From Taenia hydatigena (Eukaryota > Platyhelminthes > Cestoda > Cyclophyllidea > Taeniidae): 64,000 nucleotides of DNA. The translations under genes were made by a program, and so were the position numbers. Each line of letters starts with the position of its first letter. Position 1 is the stretch's first letter. The stretch is from positions 62,001 to 126,000 of the forward strand of contig JADWOT020001415.1 of assembly GCA_036345935.2 (NCBI GenBank), read 5' to 3'. Shown here piece after piece: positions 1 to 14,704 of this stretch. The notes below the pieces were generated by a model. That model saw only the letters and a list, made by a program, of their open reading frames with translations, had not been told where the DNA came from and did not search any database.

Positions 1-3000
1 CAGCAGTAGCGTTTGCTATTATAAAGGGATTGCTGGAGATGGCTGGGCAGAAGCATGAGAAAACGAAATCAAATCTCCAAAAACAGAGGCAAAAATTATT
101 TAGCTTATCTAATCCAGTGTTTGAAGCATGCAAACTAAGAAATGTAGAAGCTAAACAGTGAATGCTCAGTTAGCGTTTTGCTCATAAAAGGAAGACAAAG
201 TGGAAGATCGCTAGCAAGAGCCTCAAAATGTTCCAAGTCGTCAATATTGTTTGTAAAATTTAAAGAAACGGTATGACGACCCTACCAATGCATTCATGCT
301 GACGAGGCTGCCAAAGGCTAGTGAATGCTAATGGGTGAAATCGCTCTACTAAACCACTCTTAGATGCTAGATAATAATTGCGGCAAGAAGTACGATCTAA
401 GGGCAGGATTTAGTAAATTCGGTTGTTTTAAGCTTGTTAACCATGATGAACGCATACCATTATGCAGCTGCATGCTTGAAGTGCTCCGTTCAACTAGGTG
501 TTTATGTTCTCTCGTTGGGTAAACCTCATTGAAACACGTGGACTAAAGTCAACTCACATTTGTAGTGGTGAAGCGAATTCTCCAGCTGTGTAGGCCTCCT
601 GAAAGGGCAGCGCCGGAAAAGTCTGCTTCATTGCACCTATTAGACATGAGGCGACCAGTGATCGCAAATCTCTTTGCAAGCGTAGTTTTCGTTGATTTAT
701 GATGTGAGAAAAGCGAACTCTGGTTTTTGCTCTGTGCTCAACATAGTGCAAATAGATTATGACTATATGATCATTTTATTAGTTCCGAGGGTGCAAATGC
801 CGAGGATGGGAAGACTAATCCCGCGTCGTTTGCACTCGAGTCTGCCGCGTGTACGACAGGCACAAGCCAGTGAATGCGACCAACTCATTCCAACAATTTC
901 ATCAACTGCCTTTGTTGCCCCAAGTATCCACGTGCCAACGTGTATGTACGCAGTTTGTCCAGCTTCAAGCATTTGCACTTGTAAAATGAGGGTGATTTTT
1001 AAAAGGCGCAACTCACCATACTTTGCTCAAGCCACGGCAAATTATGATTTGGTTGGATTTGTTTTATTGACTCATTTGATCAGTATTTTGACACCACCAA
1101 CATGTTGTCTAACCTGTGTTTTACCATGTTGTCCATTTATGTGTTGGATGCTTGGTCGATGGGACATCAGAATGTAGATGCCTTGCACAGCATGTGCGGA
1201 GTGAAATAGATAGACTGAGATTGTCACAGTTCGCGCATGCCTTGCATTTCGTGAACGTAGAGCTCTCGAATTTCGCTAGAGTACTCTTGAGCCATTCCTA
1301 AGCAGTTCAAGATGTTGAGCTATTTTGTCAGCGATTTGATTAAGCGAGGTAGCATTTACGCATTCGTTCGATTTCTAAAATATGATGACAGGCCTTAAGT
1401 GGCGAAGAGTGAAGTAGTTAACAGGTTGCAGTGACAATCGCTCGTGTATCTGTCAGACCGATGCGATGGAAGTTAGGTGCATGAAAGTCGGTCAGAAAGG
1501 TGGCACAGCATGCCGAACGGTAGTAGTAATAGAGGGTAGAGAGGCGCATTCATGAATCTGATGCTCTAACAGCATCGCACTTGTTTGAGATGAAGATGGC
1601 AAAGTGAAATTGCGTGGCAGTGTACTATAGCCTATAGGAATGAAGGAAGAAAGATAGCGACCAAAGAAGAAATACATCTGCCAGAGGAATGATTCATTAT
1701 TCCTCTCAGTCTAGTATTGGATCTTACCTTAGTAGCCATCCATAAAAGTAGTTTAATGAGCCGAAGGGGGTGGTGCGATGATGTACCGACACGGAGTCCA
1801 TTTAACTGAGCCATAAATTCATTGGAACCGTCAATACTGCTGAACTACACTCCTGCAAGCTTATTTTGCTCATTTAATAAAAGACCAAAAATAAGTGCAT
1901 TGCTTTCTTGCATAGACCTTTTTATCCATGGATAGGGTTGTGGCCCCAAAAGAGTGAAAACGAGAAGAGAGAACATTAGGAGATAGCAGTGATATGGAGT
2001 TCACCTGCGCTCACTTCCATAGCCACAGCAGGTGACGTTTTTTATGGATTTAGAGCAGAGCGATCACGAATTCTAATTTCTTAATTAGGATTTCAAAGCA
2101 TTGTCTAGTCAGCCATCTGCTGCTAGCCATTTGTTTTAATCAAGTTTTCTCTTTCCAATTTTTATATATACCGAGGTTTCCACCCAGGTATTCGACGAAG
2201 TGGCCTAGGAGCAGATGTCATCATAATGAAGAATGCTAGAACTGCTGAGTGCAGTGACTACTTATAAGAATCCCGCTGAATTTACAATAGAAGCGCGAGA
2301 AGGTGTTGTACTCAAAGCATGCCTCTTGCCATTCACATCAACTTCTTCATCGTTGGCACGTGTGGAAATGAAGCATCTGCACGCGTAGCCATTGGCGTGG
2401 AATTCTGTTTTGCTCTGCCTGATGTCCAAAGAGAATTCGCACCGTGACGTAGGGCCAATCGAGACCGCAGCACTTTACGCGTCGAAGGTTTTATCGGTCA
2501 AGTGAGTGGAGTCGGACAGCCTCTGAAGCCTTGAGTTACACCTCAACTCACCGAGAACGAGCACTACTTTTCATGAGATTATGCCTTTTAGCTAAAAATA
2601 TTTTATGTATGGTGCCACGAAACCTACTTTTACTCATTTTTCGGACTCTACGGACTTGGTAACCCTGTAGATTATGGAATCGAGGACACAGTGGTATAAG
2701 GTCAGTGGCGCCTGTATCAGCACGTCAATATTCGGGGTCGGTACGTGAGCTGCTAGCATCCGCCTGCATTGTGCAACCTTAAAAGCCCCTTCCCGGCCAG
2801 CCTTACCCGATCAGCTGATAAAATCATGCACGCAGATAGGTAGTCGTGGGTGGAGGCACTCTTAACCACGGCTGCTTTGCCCTTGCGAAGTACACACAGT
2901 CTTAAGTAAACTTTATTATGGTAATTGTGTTTAAGGCGAATGGCTGAAGACCTTATCACCAGAATTTCACAGTAGTTTACTGCTAACATTGTAATAGTCA

Positions 3001-4567
3001 ATTTCTTTAATGTTTAAATCAAAATTGAAGATTGGAATTTGTTCCCCATAACCCTCATGCTGTGTGTCGTAAAAGAGCTCAAACTGATAATTGCCAGTCC
3101 TACTACAATTCGTCTGCATCAAAGTCAATATAATTTGAGATGCATGCCTACCACTTGATCAAGGTGTTTTTACGGCTACAATCGCTGTTAAGACGTGTTG
3201 TCATGGCAGCTCAAACTGCACTTAGTCAACCGGGGTTTTTCATAAGCTGTGCATGCCCAACAAGACTCATCTAAAAAACAAACTTTTGATCAAAATTGAG
3301 ATGCCTTTAGGAAAATGAATTAATTTCGCATAGTCCGTATATGCGAGACAATTTTGCTTGCATGTCTAGCTTACTAATAATAATGGGCCGAATCGGGGAC
3401 CACGCCTGAGAGGCAAGTTTTCTAATCCATCTTACCCATTCACTAGCCTCTCCTTCCCATCTGCACGCTTAAGAATGCCTGAGTACGGTGTGTGAGTTCC
3501 ACGCGAGAGCAAAATCAAGAGTGAACCGGCTATTTAGTGCGCATGTCAGATAAGTTAACTTATATGTTAATGTCTTACGATCAACAGTTTTGCTTGTTCG
3601 TTTTTTGCTCTAAGATGTTGAGATTTTGTTGCTTTTACCGATAGCAAATAAGTTTGAAGTAATTGGAAGGACGGTTATATTATGATGCTTTGACACGCAT
3701 CATTCTCTGCACAATTCGTTTCCATATTCTATAATCGCTTGCCCTATGTTTGGGGCTTAAAACGCAAGTTATTGGTCCGTATCCACGCATGGATAACTTT
3801 CCAGAGGCACTTGAATGACATCCACGTGTGACTGCTGCAGTGAGTGGGACGACTTATTTGTCAGGTGCACTTAATTTGTGAGCGAAACGTAAAATGCCTA
3901 ACGACTTCATGCTCTACTTGCCTCTGCAGTTTCTTTTGTGCGTTTCAGTGGTCATCTGCCAGTTAATGGTATTAAGTTTAGTTCCATTGCCTGAGACAAG
4001 TGGTTGGGCTTGTTCTTGCATGTTTGCGATGTGACAGCAAAGTTTGGACTGGTAGCTATGGTAAATCTTAACTATTTCGTCACTATAGTTGTCGTGGTGC
4101 CGCATTGTTAACAGGAGCTTGGTCCTTGGCTTTTGGGCTCGTATTTCCTCTACTGGTCGTGGAAATGCGTGATGGCTAGCACATTGTTCCATTTCATGCG
4201 GGATTTCGCTTACACCATGGAAGATGAGGGAGCTGAGAACGCAGAACTCTTGCCGTGGAGAGCATTAAGGACGGTACCAAACAAGGCGGAGGCGACTATG
4301 TAGTGCTCCAGTGATTTGTTGGATGGAGGATTTCAGTGATGGGACCATCTATTTGTCTCGTCGTTGCACCTTAATGGGGTGGGTCGTTGGCATATTAAAT
4401 ACATGCGCAAGTATTCCGTTCGAGTATGATGTATCTTTTCGTCTCTAGGGGGAAAGGAGAGAGAAGTTGAGGATGCTTCAGTTCACATGCATGATTTGAT
4501 TATGGACGTATTCTATTGCCCAACCGCAGCCCATTTTACGATCAAATGACGGCTGTGGCATGTTTTA
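1..4567. other. Gene-poor stretch, no supported gene
   Basis: I find no recognisable domain and no chain of phase-matched exons here. The best single candidate is a minus-strand frame at about 763-990. It would follow a possible acceptor and read QMLEAGQTAYIHVGTWIL, but it has no partner exon and a plus-strand frame of similar quality overlaps it. The base composition is the same AT-rich background seen across the window. Confidence 0.4.
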
Positions 4568-6241
4568 CCTCAGTTTAGTATTTCATCAGTAAGAGTTCTT
4601 TGTTGTCAAATAAATGTAAAAATTTCATGTGCAACTCAGGATTTCGTCAGGTTGAATAACTTTATCGTCCACTATCTATGCTGTCAACCGCAAACCCGTT
4701 TGCTACCCTTCGGCACCCTGAATATGATAGTGTCAGTGGAAAGTAATGGATTCGGCCTTTATCCGTTTCAAGAGGAGTGGCCAAATTTGATTAGGTCATA
4801 TATTTTGGTAAAATTACTGGAAGGACTTAGTGATAACCATTTAGCATTTTAGCGTTCACTTCTCCTTCGGGTGGATATCACCTATTTCGTCACAAGGTTC
4901 GCAGTCACTGAGTACTTATCGCCAAAAATTTGTAATCAAGTGAATAAACTTTGCAAAAGTATTTGCGTACAAATAGCAGCCGTGGCCTAAATTTGTACGA
5001 AATGGAGAAAGCGCATTAATATAGCAGTGAAATGTATGTAATCTTTAAAGAAATGCAGTCATGTGACTTCAGGAGAACGCAAAAACGTGCGCATTACATC
5101 ATTCAATTTACCTATTAATGCAAATCTGGAAAGCAGAATAAAAATACCTGTCCTGTGTATTAGTGCGGCCGCGAGAGGCGTTGTTACAATACTCGACTTT
5201 AATCCAGCATAGCAAATGGAATGCTAGACCCAGGAATGAAAAAACTTTATTTTGTTTGGGACTGAAGTGTCATGTGACCTAATGGCAAATTTTGCGTCCA
5301 GTGAGCAGCGCTAATGCAGGCGACTAGCCTTCAAAGGAATAACACATGACACAATCAATGTAGTAAGGACAGCAAGAGCAGAAAATCAGTACAACATATA
5401 GCTGGCGATGGTATATAGTAGCAGCAGACCATGGCTGATGATGTTTTTCGCCACGTGCGTGAAGCGGTTCTCCCGTAAATCAGCGAAGTACGCGCTTCAA
5501 GTAAAGTGGGCAGACTAGGTCTGACCGGTGCTTAAGGGGTCTACTATGATAATTGTAGTATATAGCTGCACTCTCTTGTCATTTAGTGCCAGAATTAACA
5601 AAAATTAAACTTTAACTTTTAATTGTTGTTCTGATTTCTTGCTGCAGTTCTCGACTCATGAGGCAAACTGAGGTGACTCGCAGCAGTGCATAGGGACGAT
5701 GCAAGGAGACCAGCACATAAACAAAGGGACCATGACAACCAGCACCAACGCAATATGACTGCAGCCTATGATGTTTTCCTCCCTCATATATTGCGCTGCC
5801 GTTTGGTAAAAAAATTCACTACTGTCTACCCCACAGCCTTCACACCTTCGCCCTTTCAACACACGGGTCAATTCAGTGTTATTGGAATGATAAAAAAATA
5901 AGTGGTGCAAAGGGCAGACGATTAACAAATCCTCTTCTTTTATTGCAATTTTCTGCGCCAACATTCTCCTGCCCTCCATCTCACCATGCAGGCTAACTGG
6001 CACTCTAAGATAATTCCAACCTGTGCCCACAAGTACATAGCGCGCACAAGTCCACAACTGCGATTAATATAAAATTAATGCCGATTGTGGTGTTTGTCAT
6101 AGTAGAGGTGAAAAATGGGCACTTTTAGTGTTTCTTTTAAACTATAAATGATCGAATAACGATTCTGCTGCCCCCTTTTTCGTGGTTTCGAATGCCGAAT
6201 CGAACAAAGAATGATCGCAATGTACATAAGGAAGCTTTAAT
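4568..6241. repeat. Dispersed repeat, copy A (about 1.65 kb)
   Basis: This stretch aligns along its whole length, in the same orientation, with 31757-33421. The shared start is near CAGTTTAGTAT and the shared end is near AGAATGATCGCA/GGAACGACTGCA. Differences are mostly single-base substitutions, many of them transitions, with small indels. Flanking sequence on both sides does not align. I found no terminal inverted repeats, long terminal repeats or reverse transcriptase. It is therefore best called an interspersed repeat of unknown class, probably a non-autonomous element. A minus-strand frame (5656-6057) stays open in both copies for about 60 codons but has no recognised domain. Confidence 0.8.
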
Positions 6242-9200
6242 ACTTTAATATTTATTAAATACTTCACCCACTAAAATTGCTTCCAATCTCTGAGTGCACT
6301 TTTTGGCTTCATCTTCACATTGTTACCCTTGGAAGTTAGTCCCAGGCAAAAAATGCAAAATCCCCTCCTCCTGTTCACAAGTTGTAAGTTATTTTGATAA
6401 CTACAAAGGTTTTGGGTTTTAAATAAATGTTTATCGGAAAACAAGTAAAGATTGGATCAAACTATATTAAAGCAACCTTAAAGAATTACGTCTGCAATAG
6501 AGATTAATACCTGAAAGCAACGCGGTCGGGATTATCGAGGCAATGGCAAAAGATTTGAGTGCTGTCAGATAGTATCACATTAAACTGACGGGTGAGGCAT
6601 AAAACTAGTGGTAAATGGGAAAGTAAAATTAATCTAGGCTTTTCTCAAGATGCAGTAAGAGCGTAGACACAGGTAAAGGCAGCAAACTGCATTTGCTGGG
6701 TAAAGACATCATTACACTTATTTGGTGGCCTTTCCCTTTCCCATGTGATCATTGAGATTTCACTACCTTATGCTCCACTAGGTATGCAAGATGAACCCGC
6801 TACAGTCTAAGTCGAAATAGCGATGTGAGATAAAACCTATTAATGATAAATGCAAAGTGATTTTGTTTTTAAACCAGCAGGAAGACTATAGAACATTGCA
6901 CGAAATTATGGTTAAAGGAGAGCTAACATCCGAGAGTAAGTATTCAAGTTTTAATGGATTTTAGGATGAAAATGAGCATAAGTGTAGAGGATTGTTGATG
7001 TCTGGTCCAGCTCTATTTCAAGCAAAGGCGCAGATGTTTTATAACTCCTTTTAAACATTCGCACTTCTTCATAGGTCGGGACAGAGTTGAGGATAATATC
7101 AAGGCTCGCAGAAGGAAATGGCACCTTTCAAGGCCATCACTTCCATTCAATGGAACTAATGGCAGTAAATAGGCGGGGAGAAGGGGAGAGATTATACTTG
7201 TAAATCATGATTGGAGAGTGCTACGTAACGAATTTAAGTTCATTTTATGCAGGTTAAAGTTCCAGTAACACTTCCACTGTTGGTGGTCGAAAAACACTAA
7301 GAGACGCCTAAAAGATGTGTACAACTGCGACGCTGCTTAGCTAATTATCACGTCAACCATGCTTCAGTGGTTCGTATGGTTAGACTGCTGGTGTTTCAAA
7401 GCTGCTACCGCAAATTGCATCGGGCTTAGTGCTATATGCCCTGAATTTCCTGCTTCTAGGCTCGAATCAAATCATCGTAACGCCTTACTTGCACCACAAA
7501 TGCATGATACGAGGTCGCTCATTAGCATCAACCATGATCCACAAGCCTTGCGAAGCTGACTATTCCAGCACAGATGTACTGCGCTGACAAATCTTACGCG
7601 CAAAATTAACATCTACCGCCATTCACAGATGTTTATATGCTAACCACAAAATGTTCTATGGGAAAAATGCAATGACTTTGGCACCGTGTAAGGCCAAGTG
7701 CTTAGCGGGATTTCCCAATTGTTTCCAGCACCTTAGACCTCACCCGCCGCAACCTCTTCGTTTAAATGATTCACTATCCAACGACAAGCCAGGAGGGCTT
7801 TAGCTACTCCTTTACAAATGCTCGGCGATTCCCATTCTTTCCCAAAGGTACAATAAGCTTGCCTGTCAGTTCAGCACTAACCTCCTACTCCTATGCTGTC
7901 CACGTGCTCCAAGCCGTTTTCTCTCCGAATTCTTGCACCTAATACAGCATGGAATCAGGCCAATTCGGCTGTAAGAGCAACATCTGCCTCTCCTTGTCTG
8001 CGTGCTTTGCACTTGCAATATAAGAGTGACCAGCAGCTGACAAAAATGCTTAAGCGCTTGATTAAATACGTTGACTAAGTCACACTGGCACGCTGACAGT
8101 AAAGGTGGCGACGCGATTTTCCTGCTTCCTTGCTTCTCTCACGTTTTCCTACCTAACATTTGCTCTTTTCGATGCATTTTCCAGATTTCGACAGCATAGT
8201 TCCTGTGTGGCATGGGAAGTAATGGATATTTTTTCTATGTTGATGAAAGGAAGATGCATCCCTTCACGCATGTCCGATATCAATGGCATTTAGGCTGCCA
8301 AAATAGAATCTGCCGCAAGTGGATGTAGGAAAATGATTTTGTGAAAAAGGAAGGCTTGAAAAAGCGTCTAATGTGAGGTTCATCAGATTCCAACAGCTTA
8401 CCATTTTCGCCGCATCTAAAAGACGTACGATATAGACGCTACGGCCAGAAGAAATGAATAGATCCAACGCCGACGAGAGCTGTGGTATAGCGTAAATTGC
8501 GGATGAATCAGAATTCGAAGAAAAAAAGTGTGAATAGATCACTAAAGAGTTTCGCTGAAAAATAGAGGAAGAGGAACGCAAAAAGCTGTTTGGGGAAGGT
8601 AGAGAAAGGAAGAATCGAAGGGACTCACTAAGTGGATAGCGATTGTCATGCTGGCGGCTGGGCAAATAAGCCAAATAGAAGCAGTCATGGCAGATAAAGA
8701 CGACTTCCGACCTCAGTAGTCGCCGGACTGTGGAGAAGAGCACATACACCAACACAAATTTAGGGAAGAAAGTCCAGATTGTCACTCCCATTTAGCCAAT
8801 TTGATTCAAAAATATTTTGAAAGGAGCCAGAGTTGCTAAGTACACCGTAAAACTCTTCTTTTCAAATAATTTAGAAGTTACCACGTTTTAGCTGCACTCA
8901 TATGTCCGCACTGTTGAAAATTTTCCCGTTTAAGGTAATTACCAGCGTAATCCCCCTTTTTGTCCACAGGTAAAAACGCGTTTTTATCAGTTACTCTGCA
9001 CTATCATGCTACAGGTGCATCAATATGACATGGATCTTGACATGGATGACGCACACCAGGTAAAACAGAAGACACTACTCATTAGTAAAAGTAGCCTTAC
9101 CAAAACACCGAAAAGGGGACAAAAATAAAAGGAAAATGCAAACATTGGTGCATAATAATGCCAAAAAATGAATTCAGGATTGCAGCAATACACAGCATGA

Positions 9201-12200
9201 CGAAAATTTTGAGCGCAGGCGCAAGCGGTGGTTGTGGGACGGGAATGATAGGAGTGAGCGCGTCAAATTTACTTGGAATCTGCCACGGGCTTTAATAAGA
9301 TTTGCTCAGGTGCATAGTTATGCTAATGAGGAGCCTTTAAGCGCTCCTTCACTACCTTTTGACTTTCTTATATCCTCTAGTTGCATCACTAAGTGCATCT
9401 CTATCCCATCCTTTCCTTTCTCCTCGAATGAGCGTTCGTGACCTTTCCCACCTCTTAAGCGTGCCAAATGGCGATGATAGCAGCTCAGCTCTCTTGTAGC
9501 GCATCAATGTTTGTTGAGCACTGTCAGACAGGCATTGTGAATGCATGCAAGTTTTTATTCACTTACAATCGGTCTGTAGATTACTCACTGATAGTGAATC
9601 TGCAATGCTATTGTATCCCGATGTCCAGGAGTCATGTTCAAGGTTTGGTTGTAAGTCCGGTCTCCTGGTTAGTGATAGCAGGCAGAGCCTTGCTAATACC
9701 GCGAGGACGGTATCAGTCCAATCAGAAAAAAGGTTTGCGAATGCCACTTTTCCACCAGATTTAAGTGTATCAGTTTGCTTAACAGCACCTTGTGGTCTCA
9801 CGTCCCTATGGTTTTTGAAAAGACGAGGTAAAAAGAAGAGCTTTTGTGAAAATAAACCAGGCTTGCATTTAGCAAGCGATGAAATAAGCAAAAGCAGCAC
9901 TTTTTATACGATTTCGTGTTAAGTAAACTATCTGAAACTCTACCGAGTTTCGTTAAATTCTAAATCAATATGACACCATTGCTCGTACAGGGATAAGCAT
10001 GGGTAAACATCTCACCGGTTCTTAACCTTTTGCCTATAAAACTTGCGAGTGCACTCCAAGCACAGCCATTGCATAAATCTGACCAATGTTCATAAGTTAC
10101 ATCCTATTACGAGTGTTACCTGGATATAGCCTGGGTGAAATTGCCTCGAGTTCGGTCAGTCGATTCGCTGGCTCACATGTTTGGGGACAAACTTCTTCGC
10201 CATTTTTCGACCCTTCATGCTTTTAAACAACAACCATAACTTTCAAAATAGAGGATAAATTAATTTTAAAGTAGTTATTAACAACCCTGCATGCTTTCTA
10301 CTCACGGCAAAAGTGAGGCTTTATTTTCCTTTCCTTATTTATCTGCGTTTACCCATTTATTCACGCTCTTGCGTAGAGGAAATGATTTCTTGCCAGAAGT
10401 AGCCTACGTATGGGGAAGATCTACGGATTTTGGCGTTGCGCCATGTGTACGTTCTACTGCATGCTACGTGGTCTTATCATCTCCATGTGTAGAAATCACC
10501 TTATAATCAGGGAATAACTATCTCCACAAATGAACTTGGTCATGAAAGATCATGGCGATTGCATCCTTTAAGTCTAGCTTTGTTGAATAGTTAAAGGATA
10601 AATGAATCGCTAGTGAACCCAACCACCGTCGCGGCGATATTCTTTGCGTAAGCCAGTCAGCTGCAAGCAGGTGTCATAATATCTTGTTGGATGCGAGAGT
10701 TGTTGATCTGCACTTCTGTGCCCTTTCTTGATATTAAAATGAACCTATTTCAAATAAAACAAGAAGAATATACGTTCCTGCCTGTTTTCGTGAAGAAATA
10801 TGTCGACTGTAGGACAGAAATAGTCTATGTGATGGAATTAATCGTGTACACTCTTTTCTGATGCATTTATCCCCTTGCCTGGGAGACTAAAATCTCACCC
10901 GACGCAAATCATTAGGATTTTATGCCCGTACACACTTCCTTTTATTGCATTGGCATTGAGCATATGAATTAGTGCCATCTGCTTAGCAATCTATTCTGCT
11001 TTTAACTTACAGGTGCAAAGAGCCACCCTTGATCTTGCATAGGATCTGCCAGTACTTAGGGCAAATCCGCATTTCTGCATCCACAACTACAGTCAACGAG
11101 ATGAGCACGTACCTCCACACCATTATTAGGGCACATGCTGGCATAATCCGTCCTCGCCACACAAATTTTGGTCAAGCTAAAGTGATTGTGCGTCTGTGTG
11201 CATGGATCTACTCTGTTAGTGCATCATAACTTGATACAGTCTGTACGAAACGCTGGGGAGGTTAATTAGCCAGGCCAGCGATGGGATGCCAAAATGCAAG
11301 GCAATCACGGAAGGAATAGCTTTTTGTTTTGTATGACCACGTAAATTAATTAATGGGTTTAAATATAGTGCTTGATTAATCCGCTTCACGTAACAATGGG
11401 ATAATTTCGACAATCTTCCTGTATGCTCGAGGTGTTATCAGAACTCAAAAATCAGAATAGATGGCTGTGCATCGGAAACCTCTAACACAGCGCAGTGTGA
11501 AATCGGAGAAATGAATAAAAGCAAGGATGGAAAAGCACTAAGGAATGCAGAAAATCCTAACAAAAGTTGTCTTAGCAAACCAACGTTATAGTGATCGTTA
11601 AAAATAATTGAATTGCTCCCTCTACCTTCATTGCTGCTTCATTTGTCGCGACATATGCCCATGTAGTATGCAGAAGCAATGAAGGCTGATAACTGGAAAT
11701 AATTGCCGGCTCATTAGGAGGGCTTGACAACAATTTGATGGTCCTGTGCTTATGCGCGAAGCAGCATCAAGGGGTAGAAGTAAGCCCTAGAATTAGTTAC
11801 GTAGACATCAAGACCTCGAACACAGCTAGTTACCATTATTGCCGGAATAGATAAGGGAATGGATGCAACCAATGTCAAGATAAGATGAGCCATTGTTTGG
11901 TCTCGCCGCTATGCTGCTAAGTAGAATCAATTTTCTGGATCTAAAGTCCAAAATAAGTGTGCTTCCTTCTGCATTAATTTCTTGAAGCCACTTCCAAGCG
12001 CAGTGTGCAAGAGCTGGTTTCTGGGCAAAAATTTGCTTTGGCCAAGCATTGATATATTTTAGAAGGCTTGATAAAAAAATAGAGCAGGATATTTTTTGTA
12101 AAATGAGGGATTTGATAATGCTTACTTAATTCCTGTGCAGAAAATTGGCGCTGCTCAAAGGAAAGCAATAGGAAGGCGTGTTCACGTAAAATTGGCAGAG

Positions 12201-14704
12201 ATCTCTTTTACTCTCTACCTTCGCAGTTTGGATGATAGAAAGTGAGGCTTTGATGAATGGGTGGCTAGGAGCGTTTAAAATGGCAGTCAGTAGTCGAGAT
12301 AAGGATTGATGGCAGTGAGAATGATCTGGCCAGATTTTTCGGGTAGATTGTCATTTGGGTTGACAAGTTGCACTTCTTATGACACACTAATATCCTAGTG
12401 ATCCAGTATAAATCAGCAGCATCGTGAGTCCATTTACAGCGTAGAAGATGAAGTAAAGCCTGTTGAAGTAGACATGGCATCTGGTCATTAAGAGGAACCA
12501 AAAGGCTGCAAAATTATCTTAGCTAGCAGCATGGTCTGTAGCCTTGTCTAAAAGTTGAGTCCTATCACTGACATTATAGGGACTTCCCTGAGATTGCCAG
12601 TTGCTTATCCAACGGCAGCTGACTTCGTCGAACTTCATTCAGTGTAAAGACTATCGGTCGTAGCTCGACAAAATAAAGAGCGACTGCTCTTCTAATTGGA
12701 AAAATATTTGCTTCATTTGCACTGAATGTCGGTAAAATATTCCTTCACACCAAAATGGAAGTTTCCTTTACAGAAAAACGAATCATCAACTGGCGCCTCT
12801 GCCATTGCAATTATTGCCAAGGGCTTGAGAGTAGCTGCTTGATTAGATAAAAAGTACATTTAATTTGCTCGTAATTTTCAAAACAACACTGATAAACAGC
12901 CTCCTTTGCGCCCCAGGTGTAGTATATCTTATGCCCCTTGAGAACAAAACCGTTTTGCAAATGAACGATGCAAGTAAGCATTGCGTATTACGTAATTGAC
13001 ACTGTATGAAATACAAGTAGTTTGGATGACGCTTTTGTTTGCCGTCGCCTGTAAAGCATATGGCAGCAAATAGAAATAGCAAGGAATGATGCCGATGCAA
13101 ACACGAAGTTCGAGCAGGAGAATGGATAAATTTGGTCAAGGGTTTTTACTTTTAAATACGTGTTTTGAGAAGCACTTTACAGCTTTGAAGCGCATATCGC
13201 ATTCTCTCAATCTTTGGACGTTGCGGGTTAGTCAGAGTTCATTAGAAAGCACAAGAGTAAAACGTTAAAATACGATGCTCGAAAAAGAATAGGCTCACTG
13301 GTAGTGTGGTGTGGCTATACAACTGTCCTTTTCTCCTTAACGACTTTAAATATTGACGAGTAAAATAAAGAATCATGTAAGCGCTAAAATCATTTTGCCA
13401 CTCAATGTTTCAACTACTTGATACATTAATAATCAGACTGATAGAACTGAAAAAAAGTAGGCGTTGGTTCAACAGTGAAGGCTAATTACTTACCATGTTC
13501 AACAAGAGCATTGTCTTACTATTATTTCTAAAAAATTATAAGGATATACAACGGGCAAAATGCCGCGGAGGCAGGGTGTGGGCTAAAGAGGCGTAGTAAT
13601 GACCAGCTCTGTGGCTATGGCGCAAAAAAGTTTATTGTAGTAAGTGCATCCGGCCCACGCCATGAAAGTAGCATGAACACGAAGCATTCGAATGACACAG
13701 ACTTAGATGTGGTAGAATAAAATTACAATTGCGTGGCCATATATTTTGGCATTTAATCAAACCGAGTTTGTTCCTTCAAAATGGCAATTACGACTTAACT
13801 AAAGAGGAGTCAGAGCTATTTATACAGTTGGAATGAAACTTTATTCTAAACTCTAATGACTACCTTATTTCTTGCTTTTTAAACCATCGCAGAAATAAAT
13901 AGTAATAGGATCTTATGTCCTTCCCCCACATTCCTCTAAAAGTGCATTCGCGAGTTTTAATTAATATACTTCATCACCTCCTGGCACTAGTTTCCTGACG
14001 CCTGCAAAACTGCTTGTGCAGAGGACTATAAACATGAATCTGGAAATAAAGGTAGACAAGGCCAGATCATTGCTTTTATAGACAAGTGCCTTCGTGGGCT
14101 CGGAGTGCGCATCAGCTCATACCTAGTTAAAAAACGGATGACAAATAAGTCTGATGATTGTTTTTTAAGAGCAGTTCTTTGCAGCTACTTAGTATTTGTT
14201 GCAAAGTCAGCCTGCACTTTTCACTGTTGCTTTTCATGGCTATTTGATCGCTTTCAGTTGGAGGGATTGATAGATCGCAACTTCCATCAAAACCACGACT
14301 TTCCTCATAAGTTATATCACACTATATTTTAAAAGCTTGCAAATATAGCATCTAGAGTTGCTAAAGTGAATTTGATCAAACAGAAAGTTGTCTTGCAACG
14401 CATATTAGACGTTCCTATCAGTCTAATCCTATGTGCATGACTTCCAAGATGCCCTCCTTCACTAGCGTCTAAGTAGCCTGCATAAAAGTGTCCCGGAGTC
14501 GCATGCTTCAGATCTGTTTAGGATTTGACTCAACTCCTGACACTTTGTGGCATAAAAATTATCAACGGTAGAGACAATGGATTGAAGGGTGGAAGGTTTG
14601 GATTGCCTTTAAGCCAGCATGTACTTTTTGTGAACAACTCTTGCTACTCATCAAAGCTAGTAGCAGTTCACTCTGCAAAAAGAGAAGTGGATCGCGTTTT
14701 AAAA
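6242..14704. other. Gene-poor stretch, no supported gene
   Basis: There are only isolated open frames of 60-175 codons, without phase-matched partners or recognisable domains. The longest, on the minus strand at 8264-8791, is Ser/Phe-rich because the plus strand there is purine-rich, and it does not look like a gene. Frames on both strands at 9545-9922 overlap and neither is convincing. Confidence 0.4.

Noticed and set aside
692..1177. A 161-codon plus-strand frame
   Set aside because: The product is an irregular mix with many Cys and Pro and no domain, and a minus-strand frame of equal quality overlaps it.
8264..8791. A 175-codon minus-strand frame, one of the longest in the window
   Set aside because: It lies opposite a purine-rich tract, so its Ser/Phe richness and lack of stops follow from composition. 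There are no splice partners and no domain.
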